This document shows, in pieces, positions 1 to 11,800 of a stretch of 64,000 nucleotides of DNA; within the stretch, counting starts at the first letter, position 1; every line of letters starts with the position of its first letter. A model generated the notes under the pieces. That model was given only the letters and a program-made list of their open reading frames with translations, was not told the DNA's origin and searched no databases. Origin of the DNA: Diphasiastrum complanatum (lineage: Eukaryota > Streptophyta > Lycopodiopsida > Lycopodiales > Lycopodiaceae). The stretch spans positions 69,851,751 through 69,915,750 of the forward strand of contig CM055094.1 of NCBI GenBank assembly GCA_029204225.1. The letters run 5' to 3'. The position numbers and the translations under genes are program-made.

Positions 1-950
1 AGAACGCGGCTGAAAGCCATACATCAACATAAAAGGACTGAATCCGGTGGCAGAATGCTTGGCACTATTGTGCGCGAACTCAACCATTGGGAGATACTTT
101 TCCCAATCGGACTGTCGGTGAGAAACATATGCTCTAAGCATATCTTCCAACGTCTAGTTGACACGATTTGTCTGCCCATCAGATTCTGGGTGATCCAAAG
201 AACTAAGACTAAGGGTTGTTTCAAGTTTTTCAAATACTGATTGCCAGAACTTGCCAGTGAATTAGGAGTCACGATCACTAACAATATCATTCGGCACACA
301 ATCTGAACAACTTTTCAACGAAAAGCTGGGCTAGTTTAGATGCGTTGACAGTTAATTTAGTTGGTATAAATTGCACCATTTTGGGTAGCCTGTCAACCAC
401 CACCCAAATGGCATTGTGACCACTCTGGGTTTTAGGGAGTCCAGTCACAAAATCCATTGAAATACTCTCCCATTTCTTGTAAATACAAATCAGTTTGGAT
501 CTCAGCAAAGCATAACTGATTAATCTCTCCAATCCGACTCAAGGCATCGGCAACGCAATTCAACGTACATTTACGATACCTAATGTTGAACACAAACTCC
601 TGAATGAGTTCCAACCATCTAGCCTTACGACCACGAAGGTCCTTGGCACTCACAAATGTAGTTAAGGGATTTGTGATCAGTCATCAACGTAAATCTGGTA
701 CCATAATGATAATGCCTTCAGATTTTTAATGCGTGAATGACTACAAAAAGCTCCTTCTCATAGGTAGAATACCTTGTCTGAGCAAGATCCAGCTTCTTGC
801 TTTCAAAAGCAACTGGTCTACCATTTTGATAGAGGACCGCTCCTACAGCAAAGTCGCTAGCATCCGTATCAACCACAAAAGGTCGGTTAGGATCGACAAT
901 GTTTAAAATTGGAGCCGTAGAAACAGTGCTTGAGACTCTCAAAACTCTCA
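1..950 (-). pseudogene. gypsy-1 RNase H and integrase remnant
   Basis: RNase H at about 718-930 shows FVVDTDASDFAVGAVLYQ and STYEKELFVVIHALK. Around 540-620 the frame gives the end of the domain (CVADALSR). It then jumps near 480 straight into the integrase core ([14 protein letters not shown]) without the HHCC zinc finger, so about 150-200 codons are deleted. The core continues to the left edge in a shifted frame. Its wording is close to the gypsy fragment at 27.0-28.1 kb, suggesting the same family. Confidence 0.75.
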
Positions 951-2300
951 TTCATTTCATCATTCCATGTTATCAGTGGACTTTTTCTGCGGCTACATCT
1001 TTTCTTCACCCCCTTAAGAACGTTCATTGAGGGCAATGCTATTAAGGCATAGTCCAAAACGAACTTGTGAAAACATCTTGTGAAACCCAAGAAGGATTTC
1101 ACATCACGAATTGTCTGAGGTCTCGGCCATTCTCGTACCTTACGAACTTTGTCATAATCGATTTCAAGACCTTTATCAGATATGATATGGCCCAGGTATT
1201 TGAGTTTAGTTTGGAAGAACTCACATTTCAACTCCTTAGCATAGAGCTTTTCTTGTCTTAGACAATCCAAGACAATACGAAGACGCTCTTCAATATGTCG
1301 TCTAAATACACCACCACAAACTTTCCCAGATATGGATGAAGAATATCGTTCATCATCTGCTGGAAAGTAGCAAGCGCATTCGTGAGTCCAAAAGGTAACA
1401 CTAAAAACTCATAATGGCCGTACCTGGATCGAAATCCAGTCTAGGAACATTTTCGTTCCTAATCCTGATCTAAGATCAATCTTGGAGGAATACTTAGCTC
1501 CATTCAGATGATCCATAAGATCATCCATCCTAGGTAAGGGATATATGTTCTTGATGGTTAAATCATTTAACTTTTTAAAGTCACCACACAAACGTGTGCC
1601 GCCATCCTTTATTAACTAAAAGGATTGGTGCTCCCCAAGGGGGCTTATTAGGCCAAATAGGGCCCATCCTAAGAAGTTCGTGTAACTGTCTAGAAATTTC
1701 ATCCTCTTCCTTGATGCTAACCCTGTATGGAAAAAGAGATACAGGTTGGCTTCCAGGAAGCAACTCTATCTGATGGTCAACACTCCTTAGGGGAGGTAGG
1801 CCATCAGGAAGTTTATCAGGAAAAACATCGCTATACTCTTGCCTAAGTTTGTTAAATATTCTTCCTTCAGGTGAATTAACACTGAGGGGATTATTGAAAG
1901 GCACATTCAAAGGCAAATGCGATAAATCAATATTTAGACTCTGGACTGCATGGTCATCCACATAAATTTCATCTGTTAAAAAACAAAGATAAACTTTATA
2001 AACAGAGTCTTTCAAATATTCAACAACTTCTAAAGGAGAAACTATAGGATCAAAAGGCCTATTTACATCGCCTTTTAGCTCAACCAACGAGCCCTTATGC
2101 AAAAAGGAAATACTATGTGTAACATAATCCTTTCTTAAAGACTCATTTTTAGAGTAAAACCACTCCTTTCCTAAGATTGTGTCTACGCTATCCAAATTCA
2201 TTATATGAAAATCCAGCGGTTCAACATAATCTTGAATCTTAAGTGGCAATTGAGGAAAAAAAACAACAGTCACAACTTGGCGTCCTACAATTCCGTTCAT
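950..2300 (-). pseudogene. gypsy-1 protease C-terminus and reverse transcriptase remnant
   Basis: From 2300 downward the frame holds the end of an aspartic protease (DTILGKEWF) and the pre-RT linker ending in HQIELLPGSQPVS and KEEDEISRQLHELL. After a frameshift near 1600 the fingers/palm continue ([22 protein letters not shown]). The palm then shows [19 protein letters not shown] and an intact catalytic YLDD at 1297-1308, followed by a small deletion. The thumb/connection lies at 960-1250 (KYLGHIISDKGLEID, VKSFLGFT). The canonical GYHQIRI block is scrambled, so the enzyme cannot be functional. Confidence 0.75.
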
Positions 2301-3290
2301 ACAAATGAGATCGTGGGAACAAAAACAGTTGTATTAAAGCAACAATTCTCACAACTAGTGCCATCCTTAAAGGATAAATCAACAAAAGAAATACTAGAAT
2401 TACCTGGCGCTTTAAAGGATTTAGATTGCCCGCCAAATTTCTTTTGCTTTTTCTTGGAGCAATCTTTTGAAAGATGCCCCTTCTCCATATAGGAGAAGCA
2501 CAAGCCGCCGGTCCTTGCCTTGTCATAATCTGCGCGATCCAGCTTGATGCGCTTTTTCCCACTCTGGGAACCGGTGTCCATCTTGTCTTTGCCCAATTTC
2601 TTGAAAAAAAAAATTATTTTTGCTCTGTCGTGGGCAAACTTTGCTCCTTATGGGAGGCAAAATGGGTGTCATCGAAGAATTTCGCAAAGCGAACTGCATC
2701 TTCGATAGCTTGCGGTTGGTTACGCCACACTTCCAGCTGAAATTCTTTTGGAAGCCCCAAGATGAAATGTAGTTTTAATAAAATAGGATCGATTCGCGAA
2801 GCGAATCGGGGCAAAATCTCCAAGAACTCCTAGATATAGGTATCTAACGACCTAGTACCCATCTGCACGGTGGCGAAATGCCGCCAATGCTCAAAGTCAT
2901 CCAATACCGGAAGAAAAGCCGTTTTAAAGGCTTCCCGAAAGGCATCCGACGTGGAAGGGGCACCAGCTATTTCCTTCAGATCCTGCCACCATGTGAACGC
3001 CTTACCGCGCAAAAACATGAGGGCATAAGCGATCTTTGTACTATCAGGCAGGTCGTGCATGGAAAAGTGGCAAGCCACGACAGTACAACATCTGGATGCC
3101 AATCCTTCTTTTCACCCAAAAAGAATTTCGGATTAAACATAGGGTAAAGGAGAGCGGACCGCGAGTGCGTTGAAGAACGCCACTCGTGCTCGGCCGCAGC
3201 ATGCTTAGCTTGCATATCCAGGATTTGGTTTTCCGCACATAACTTTATACATGCTAAACTGGTGCAGAAACTCAACGCGGCCACCGCGCC
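2297..3290 (-). pseudogene. gypsy-1 gag remnant
   Basis: Nucleocapsid/capsid protein remnant in three frames. The stretch at about 3010-3160 gives the gag entry block with FFLGEKKDWHPDVVLSWLA. The 2830-3102 frame gives ALMFLRGKAFTWWQDLKE, the usual Retrotrans_gag tryptophan motif, and ends at a stop after about 90 residues. The 2614-2823 frame continues it (LHFILGLPKEFQLEVW). The 2297-2596 frame carries a basic segment and a zinc-knuckle box read as CFSYMEKGHLSKDC, in which the second cysteine of CX2CX4HX4C is replaced by tyrosine. Frameshifts separate the blocks. Confidence 0.75.
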
Positions 3291-3999
3291 AAGTAATCAC
3301 TTGTATGTGGTGAAAATGGCGTCGGGGGAAGATCGGCAAGTTTGGTTGATTGTTATCTACATCGAGGGCACAACAGGATCCATTGCGCACTAAGGATAAA
3401 GGCAAAGAAAAAACGGCGAGAGCTTCGCTACAAAGTGGCTGAGGGTGCTTGAGACTACAACTCAAAGAGACTAGGCCACAATTATGCTCCTCAATGGTGA
3501 AGATGGAGCCTTTACCCCCCACCCCACACCATTCCTTCCTTTTTGACTTTGCTAGGTGGTAGGCCTTATGGATGCCACCTAGCAAGCACATGGGCCCAAA
3601 AACAAGTGGCATCCCCTTATTGGGTCCACCTACCCTCAAAACACATGGCCACCACCCTCCCTATGCCACCTCACCCAAGGGTCACTTGGGTCACGTTCCC
3701 ACTCACCTTTTGGGTAACCACCTAGACCTCTTGGCCTTAGGTACAATTGTACGTTCAAGTGGAGATGGAGGACAAAATTTCACTTTCCTCTCAAAAAGTG
3801 ATGAGGATGGTAGAATTGCAAATTTTTTTGTATGTGCAGGTGGAACTTTAGAAGGAGAATGAGAGAGGCCAAGAAAGAGACTCAAGAAGATGGGAAGAAA
3901 GGCACACAGGTCTGTACTTGCAGCAGGTATAGCCTGAATGTATAGGCTGTGTACTTTTCTTTTCCATCCTCCCCTTCTTGAAAAATTAGGAGCAAAGCT
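3291..3999. other. Intron sequence, no gene recognised
   Basis: Open frames on both strands here have no recognisable motif. The stretch 3545-3740 has several near-repeats of a CACCTAGC/ACATGG-type word and could be a decayed LTR of gypsy-1. I could not find TG/CA ends or a primer site to support this. Confidence 0.4.
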
Positions 4000-4245
4000 A
4001 TTCTTTTAAGAAAGCTTTTTAAGTTTAGAAGTAGATAAGCTTTACAGAACAAACTTTGCAACTTAAAAAGCTAGCTTAAAACTTTAAAAGTTAAGTTTGC
4101 TTTGATAAAAGTTTTGTTTTAAAGCTTTGCTTCAAACTTTGTAACTCAAGTTTCAAGAAAGCTTGTTATGTACTTTTTAAAGTACAAAGGAAAGCTTAAT
4201 AGCTTTGAACTTATGTTCAAAAAAAGTGTTACAGATTTCAAAAGG
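4000..4245. repeat. AAGCTT-rich low-complexity tract
   Basis: About 250 bp built from repeated short words (AAGCTT, AAACTTT, TTAAAGC) in both orientations. Six or more AAGCTT or near-AAGCTT words occur, so the tract is rich in short inverted repeats. No coding potential. Confidence 0.6.
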
Positions 4246-5299
4246 CTTGAAGTTTTTTATTGTAGCCCACTTGCAATCCCTATGGGTGACTCCCTAGAAG
4301 TTAATATTTCAAGCGTTATAATGTAGAGACAACGAAAAGGCTGTGGAAGATCTTGATGATACAATGGTGGTACAATAGGGAATGATGACATGACTTGCAA
4401 CATGAGCCCCACAAATGAACTCACCACTATTGTACCATTATTAAAGCCTGTACCTGTAGTCATCTCATACCAATGGCATTCTTTGATCAACCATATAGCA
4501 TGATTCATAGATAGCAATTACTCAATCATTGTACTGGATGTTCCCCTTCTACCTTGTCATATACGTACGTGGCTTCATCTTCACATATATGCATTTTGTG
4601 GTATTATCTTTATATTCAAGTTTCAAAATATTCTATGTACAGAGGTTATTGGCAATGTCTTTTTCAAGAGGAAGAGTTACATACATATTATTGGAAACTT
4701 ATTAGCCCTTAGGACCCCATGTTATTAGTTAACGTTAAAGGGCACTTGGGTCCTTCATTTATTCTTTCACATGTATTGATTATTGGTTAATGTTTATTTG
4801 ATTGGGTAGGACAGATATGATAGTGCTATTGTTTTGGTCCCTCTAGCAATGTAAATAGGTGCAATGCCCTTGTTTTGTTGGGTTGATTATATTATATTAG
4901 TTGTTAGATCAAAGAGTAGCTTGAAATAAGCTTAGCATTGTTATATGGAGTTTAATTAGATTAGAGTAATAACAAAGATTGTCAACTAGTTACCATTCTA
5001 TGTCAAAGTGATTCATATATTTGAATTTTTCTCTTTTGTGATATTTGCTTATTCTTTATGCAATCTAAATATCATAGAAATGAAAATGCACCTTGGTTTC
5101 GAAGGGGGGCTTGAACTTGGGATCGAAGAAACTTTGGATGCCCAACTAAGCCCAACCTGTTGGATAGAAATGAAAATGAAGAGATGGCTTATGAAATGAT
5201 TACCTTTTTTTTGTGGTTTGATAGAATGATGTTCTCTTTCAAATCACTTCCTAGATTTCAATAAGTGTGGTGACATGATTGTTTTGTGCTATTTGCTAG
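4246..5299. other. Intron sequence before MON2 exon, nothing recognised
   Basis: AT-rich DNA ending in a normal acceptor (TTTGCTAG) for the exon at 5300. No transposon motif, RNA gene or convincing reading frame seen. Confidence 0.5.
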
Positions 5300-5836
5300 T
5301 TGGCTGAACATGAGAGTCCCCAAGTACGAAGTGTAGCTCTCGATGCACTGGATCGTTCAATTGGTGTTGTACTTAGTTGTGACCAGATAAGGAAAGACTC
5401 AACCAAAGGTGAAGTTGTTGTAAGGATAGATGCACAAGAACAAGGCACGGAAACTACATTAACTATTGCAGTAAAGCCTCGATGTGAGTCTCAAGGGTTT
5501 TCCATTGATAATGGTTGGCAAAGAAACATCGAATTAGATACTTTTGAATGTAGGGTGTTACTACATTTAAGGAACCTGTACAACCTAAGTCAAAATGCCG
5601 AAGTTCGATCCGGCGCTTTGAAGATATTGTTACATGTGCTAGAGGTTCGTAGTTACAATTCAAAGTTTATTTTTTGCAGCTTTCATATTTATAGGTTTGG
5701 TACAAAGCTCAAAGATACAAAAATTTCTGGTGTATAAAAAAGGATACAAATGATGAGTTTCAGCAATTTTTTGTTTTTCTCAGAGGCATGGTGAAAAGTT
5801 GTACCACAGTTGGCCAAGCATTCTTGAGTTGTTAAG
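5300..5836 (+). CDS. MON2: MON2 exons 1-2 of the window
   Basis: Exon 5300-5644 (115 codons, phase 0 to 0) begins after TTTGCTAG and ends at CTAGAG before the unusual donor GTTCGT. It includes a less conserved, polar loop around residues 28-70 and ends in the helical block LKILLHVLE. Exon 5784-5836 (53 bp) encodes the [18 protein letters not shown] block and ends in phase 2 (donor GTAAAC). Its next partner is 17.2 kb away; the split codon AG|A is restored exactly by the exon at 23080. Nothing upstream in 3300-5299 looks like another exon of this gene. Confidence 0.85.
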
Positions 5837-8800
5837 GTAAACACTTTTGTGGCATTAGAATTAGCTTGCTATCCAAGCTACTTAACATTATCTTGCTGAT
5901 ACTTATTTCACATGCGAATCCTTTTAGATATGTTATTGTTTTGAACACCCAATGCCTACTAATCTTTTGATACTGATATCTTATAAAGTCTCTTTTGCAA
6001 TACCTTTGGCAAGATTCATTTGTAACCAAAGGGTACCTTGTAAATTATCTCCATAATGCTACCTTACGGATTCATGAACACATCCATGTTGTAGCATCAA
6101 GAACATACGAAAACAACAGAGAATGCCATAGTATTCATACCTCTCCATAGAGAAACAAAGACGAATTGAAACTAGATTTCTTTTAAGATCCATGCCACTA
6201 AGGAACCTTTATATCTAGGCCTTCATGAAATACTTAAGGCTCAAAAACCAAACTACAAGATTTTCGTGAGCTTCACCCTTGAGATGAATATTATAGGCTC
6301 CTCTAGTCTTTCACCCCAAATGTGCTTTGTATGGTTCGTGCCTATCCTAATACTATCAATGAAAAGAAATATGTTGTTTGTGCTAAGGTAGCAACAAAAG
6401 GTGATTGAAAGTTTTAAAAAGCATTGGGGGTGCCGATTTATGCCACAAAACAATGAACAACATTATCATCCTCATCTCTTATTAGTTTCATGGTAGAAGA
6501 TAATGGTGGTTGCAAATAGTCAAACACATGTTGTTGATTGGGTGTTTTACAACTAAAACATTTAGTATGTTTTGCAGACCATATCAATGCATAAAAGCAT
6601 GCTTTGGAGAATGATTTCTCCAACTAGTGATGACTTCTATCCTTGGCTAGTCTCACTATCGAGGAATGTGTCGTACTTGTGGTTTTTCTGTATACCAAAT
6701 CATGTAACTATACTTGAGATCAACGTTCTTGTGTTTCCAAGTAGTCAATAGCACGCTGCATATTAAAATATACTAGTAGGAAAGATTCTACATTGCGGGC
6801 CCTTGGGGCTAGCCAAATATTGATGGACAAGGACATTCATATGATGCATGGGTCTACACTTGTTAACATTTTTCCAACTAATGATGACGTCCGATCATTT
6901 GCTAGTATGATTATTGAGGAATCTGTGGTACTTTTTATTGTCTTGTCTATCAAATGTTATGAATCTGCTTGGGATCAACATAATCAGTAGTCGTTAAAGA
7001 CATTGCATATGCTAGTGTGATAGGATGAAAGACCCCATGGACAGTGCGTTTGTCCAGAGTTATGGGTTAAATATTATGGGTAGGGACATTTACATGAACC
7101 ATAGGTCTATAGTTGTTATGGTTAGGAACATTTACATGAACCATAGGTCTACACTTGTTGTTATCTATTACTTGGATTTTTATAGTTTTGGTACTTTAGC
7201 CCTCCAAAGCTTATTTATTTTTGGCATTGATTAGAGACTTTACTAGTTATTTGGCTATTTTTCAGCCCCAACAAGCAAAACATCCGTAATCCTCAAATGG
7301 TTCAATTGGATATATGTATTTAGCTTTAATACATCATATTTGTGGAGATCATTTTTCTCTCATTGTGTTTCATTCTCATCTCTGTATCTACATTCTATAA
7401 TAATGATTTGATAGTGATTAGTGACATCTTATTCATATCTTGGTATTTGATCACTTTTTTTGGCAAAGAGAAACTTGGGCACTATTTGTAGTCCTTAGGT
7501 TTTGAGATTAAGTGGGTGCTAGAGGTGATTGATTTCATATAGCTAGTTTGGGAGAAAGACCTAATTGACTACTTGTTTCCTATCTTCTCTGCGGGTTCAA
7601 GAAATCTACGAGCCCAAACTTTAGCTTTTCCAATTTTTAGCACTTTATCTTGTCAAAACTGTATGTACTTTTTGGGGTCTTATATCGTTGTGTGTCCGAT
7701 AGTAGGTGCTACTAATGCACTGTACTAAGTATCTTTTGGATCATCAAAAGGTGAGGTAGCCAATTTCTAATTCTTTTTCATTTATTGGAGCTTCTTCTTT
7801 TTAATACTCTGTAGTGCTTTTTAATCAATGTCTACATTGGTCTATCTCCTATAGTTTGATATTAGCTATTCCCTTTATAGATCACTAGGCCGTTCTTGGA
7901 GTGGGGCCATATGTATATGATTTTTAGGGTTTTGTGTCTCTTCCATATTTTGGCAAAAATTATTGAGCATGTAGTCACTTAAGTGTCTCTTATATAGGGG
8001 GTTGCTAGATTTATATTTTATAGTTATCGATTGGAAATCTACATTCTAAGATTTTGCCACCTTTTCAAGACACCGTCACATAAAATAAAGACAATAATGT
8101 TTGACATTTAAACCTTTCAAGAAGTGGATTGAAATGGTGTTTTCATTAATGCATGTGTGCATGATATATTCACTCGAGGCATAATGAATTTTTATTTACG
8201 TGTAGGTTTTCTTATATTAATCAAAAACATTGGCATCCTTGATCTACATGGTCAAAGGAAACTTGACCTGTTTACTTAGGGAAGAGAGATGCCTAAGAGA
8301 TGTTGATATGCTTCTATGATCTAATTATACTTGAGGGTCTCCTTCTTCAAGATTGTTTTGCAAGATGGATAGATATGAGAGAAGATGAGGCCTCAAAGAC
8401 ATGCTCAAAAGACATGTGGGAGTTCCATTAGAGTTAGCCTAGCCCAATGTGCCGAAGAATGTTTCACAAGTGCACCCAATACAAAGAGAAATAGTCTCAC
8501 CAAAGTGTGCCTATACCAGAGTTGCAGTATAGAACTGCGAATCGCGGTTCAAACCGCGGTTTGCAACCGCAATTTGCAGTTTTGCAGTTCCAGCCGCATC
8601 AATCTTTTTACGCATGAGCCATTTTCGTGAGTTTGTCAACTACGACCAACATAGAATCATGCTGCAACTGCGTGCGAGGCAAGTTGGTGACAAAATCCAT
8701 GGAGATACTCTCCCATCTTCCTTCTGGCATAGGTAGTGGGTGTAAAACTCCACGAGGTTTAATCCTTTCAGCTTTAGTGACTTGGCACTTCAAACAGTGC

Positions 8801-11800
8801 GTCACGTAATGGTAAACATCTTTTTTAAGCTTAGGCCACCAGAAGTTACGTAAGATCAACTCATAGGTCTTATCCGCACCAGGATGACCTGCACTAGGGC
8901 TATCATGACACAAATGGACAATCTTCCTACGTAGCTCCTTACAAAATGGAACGAGAAGTTTGCCATTTCTCTTAATCATACCATCTTCTATGGTATATTT
9001 AAGGTAAGTGTGAGTCAAGAGACCAGAACTCTCATCCTGAAATTCTACTTGCGCAAGATTTGCCTCCCTCACAATTCCTTGACAATGAGGATCCTCTTGC
9101 TGAGCCTGTCTAACTTAGCAATCAGGTCATTTTCTATGACCACAAAAGACATCTGATACAATATCCGAGATAATGCATCAGCCACACGATTTTCGGCACC
9201 CTTCTTGTACCGAATCTCCATGTGAAATTCTTGCATCAACTCAGCCCACCTCTTAGGTCCGGCTGGTTGCAGAAATCTCGCAAAGTGTTATGGTCGGTGT
9301 ACACATAGAATTCTGCACCATACAAATAATGCCTCCATGCCTTCAAAGCGTGGATAATGGCAAACAACTCTTTCTCATGAGTTGGATAATTCTTCTGTGC
9401 AGGGTTGAGCTTCTTGCTCTCAAAGGCCACAAGCCTACCCTCTTGCATTGGAACTGCCCCAACGGCGATGTCACTTGCATCCGTTTCTATGACAAATGGT
9501 TTTTGAGGGTCAACAATTTTTAAAGTGACAAAGTCAGCCAGAGCTTGTTTCAAAGCATCGAAACTTCGCTGCTGAACTTCCATCCACTCTTTCCATTTAT
9601 TTTTCTGTAACATATCGGTCAATGGTGCAGCTACGTGTGAATAAGTCTTCACACCTTTACGATAAAACACAGCCAACCCTAGAAAGCTTCTTAGTGCCGT
9701 CAAGTCTGTAGGAATAGGCCGAGCAAGAAGAACAACAACTTTCTGCGGATCCGGTTTTATTCCATCTGCTGACACTATAAAACCCAAATATGTTTTTTTT
9801 TTTTAAATAATTCACTTTTTTTTATCATTAGCGAAAAATGTATTTTCCCTCAAAGTTGATAACACAATTCTTAGGTGATTAACATGCATAGCATCACCAC
9901 AACTGTAAACAAGTATGTCATCAACAAAATTAACCACAAACTTGCCCATAAACGGTAAGCACATCGTTCATTAACATCATAAATGTTGCAGGGGCGCTAG
10001 TCAATCCAAAGGGCATAACTAAAAATTCATAGTGTCCAAAATGAGTTCGGAAGGCAGTTTTATGCACGTCCTCTTCTCAAACTCTCACCTGGTGGTAACC
10101 ACTCTTTAGGTCAATTTTGCTAAACACTGTAGCACCATGGAGGGCATCCAAAAGATCATCTATACGTGGCATAGGATATCGATGCTTAACAGTAATCTTG
10201 TTCAAGCCTCGATAGTCCACACACATTCTCCAAGACCCATCCTTCTTTTTTACCAGAATGATCGGAGAGGCAAAGGGGGAGAAGCTAGGTCTTACTTGCC
10301 CCTTGGCAAGATAGTCCTCAATCATGCTTCTGACCTCTTCCTCCTCTTTCAGACTCATTCTATTATTAACAGGAGATGATCCAGGAATTAACTCGATTCT
10401 ATGCTCCACATTTCTCTCAAGGGGTAAAATAGATGGAAGTTCATTCGTGAAAATAGAATCAAAACATCTCTGCCACACAGTTGTCCACTCATAACAATCA
10501 AAGAAGTGCAGGGAAATTGATACCCGTGTTGTGCCGCTCTTGACAACTGTGGCAAAAGAACCGAGTCCACCTTCCGAACTCAATTCCTCAATTTTCATAG
10601 GATCTGCCGCCTCAACTTGCAAACTGTAGGTGGTCTGTGAGGGATTGCGAGGACACTCCTTCCACCTACGCCGCCCTAGACAGCCAAAGCAAAGGTTCTC
10701 TTTCTTTGCCCGCTCCAAGTCCTGCGGCGATAGCATAGAAAAGTGCTGGCCCCCTCGGTATTGGACGTCCCATACCGGAGGCGCCCACACCTTTACTCTT
10801 TTTCGCACTCTAAATTTGCTCTTGCGAGGATTGACCCTTTCATTTTTTAAACTTTCTTTTCCCCCAAGGCTGAAACCCTCCTGAAGTAGGTGTCTCAGAC
10901 TCCTTGGCCTTTTTTCCATCCTCATAGTATAGGGCCGTCTGTACTGCCCTATGGAGGCTTGGAGCCGTCTGTACTGCCCTATGGAGGCTTGGCCCCCTCG
11001 GTATTGGACGTCCCATACCGGAGGCGCCCACACCTTTACTCTTTTTCGCACTCTAAATTTGCTCTTGCGAGGATTGACCCTTTCATTTTTTAAACTTTCT
11101 TTTCCCCCAAGGCTGAAACCCTCCTGAAGTAGGTGTCTCAGACTCCTTGGCCTTTTTTCCATCCTCATAGTATAGGGCCGTCTGTACTGCCCTATGGAGG
11201 CTTGGAGCCGTCTGTACTGCCCTATGGAGGCTTGGCCCCCTCGGTATTGGACGTCCCATACCGGAGGCGCCCACACCTTTACTCTTTTTCGCACTCTAAA
11301 TTTGCTCTTGCGAGGATTGACCCTTTCATTTTTTAAACTTTCTTTTCCCCCAAGGCTGAAACCCTCCTGAAGTAGGTGTCTCAGACTCCTTGGCCTTTTT
11401 TCCATCCTCATAGTATAGGGCCGTCTGTACTGCCCTATGGAGGCTTGGAGCCTGCTCCTTTCTCACGAAAGGCCTAAGGCTCTCACGCAAGCCCTCCACA
11501 AATTGAAACACCTGTAAAAACATCGGCACCTCCTCAGGTATTCGCATCAATGCTTCTCTGCACTTGTCCGGATATTCTTGTACGGACGCATTGCCTTGTT
11601 TGAGACTTGACCATGCTTGCATCGCCTGGTTTTTCTCATGTATTTTGGCCCAAAAATCAATCCAACTTTGGATTGCTATAACTTTTCCGTGACTTGGACT
11701 TTTCCTAAGCGGTCAATTTGTAGTAGGTCGCCCTCCTGCTGGCTTTCCAATGAACCCTTAACAGTCCGGTTTAGGCTAGGATTGCCCAATCATCAAGCAA

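Larger units (their letters stand above)
1..3290 (-). mobile_element. Decayed Ty3/gypsy retrotransposon (gypsy-1)
   Basis: Reading the - strand from 3290 down to 1 gives the gypsy order gag, zinc knuckle, protease, RT, RNase H, integrase, broken by several frameshifts and deletions. The element runs off the left edge, so its 3' LTR is not visible. I found no tRNA-Met primer site or clear 5' LTR to the right of gag. It is antisense to the host gene and lies in the intron before the first visible MON2 exon. Autonomous function is excluded by the frame breaks. Confidence 0.85.

Noticed and set aside
3205-3639. 144-codon - strand frame upstream of gypsy-1 gag
   Set aside because: No recognisable domain; its end overlaps the gag block in another frame, and the composition follows local repeats.
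10748-11452. Regular direct repeats considered as a CRISPR-like array
   Set aside because: Units are 243 bp, contiguous and coding, with no unique spacers, in a plant nuclear retrotransposon.
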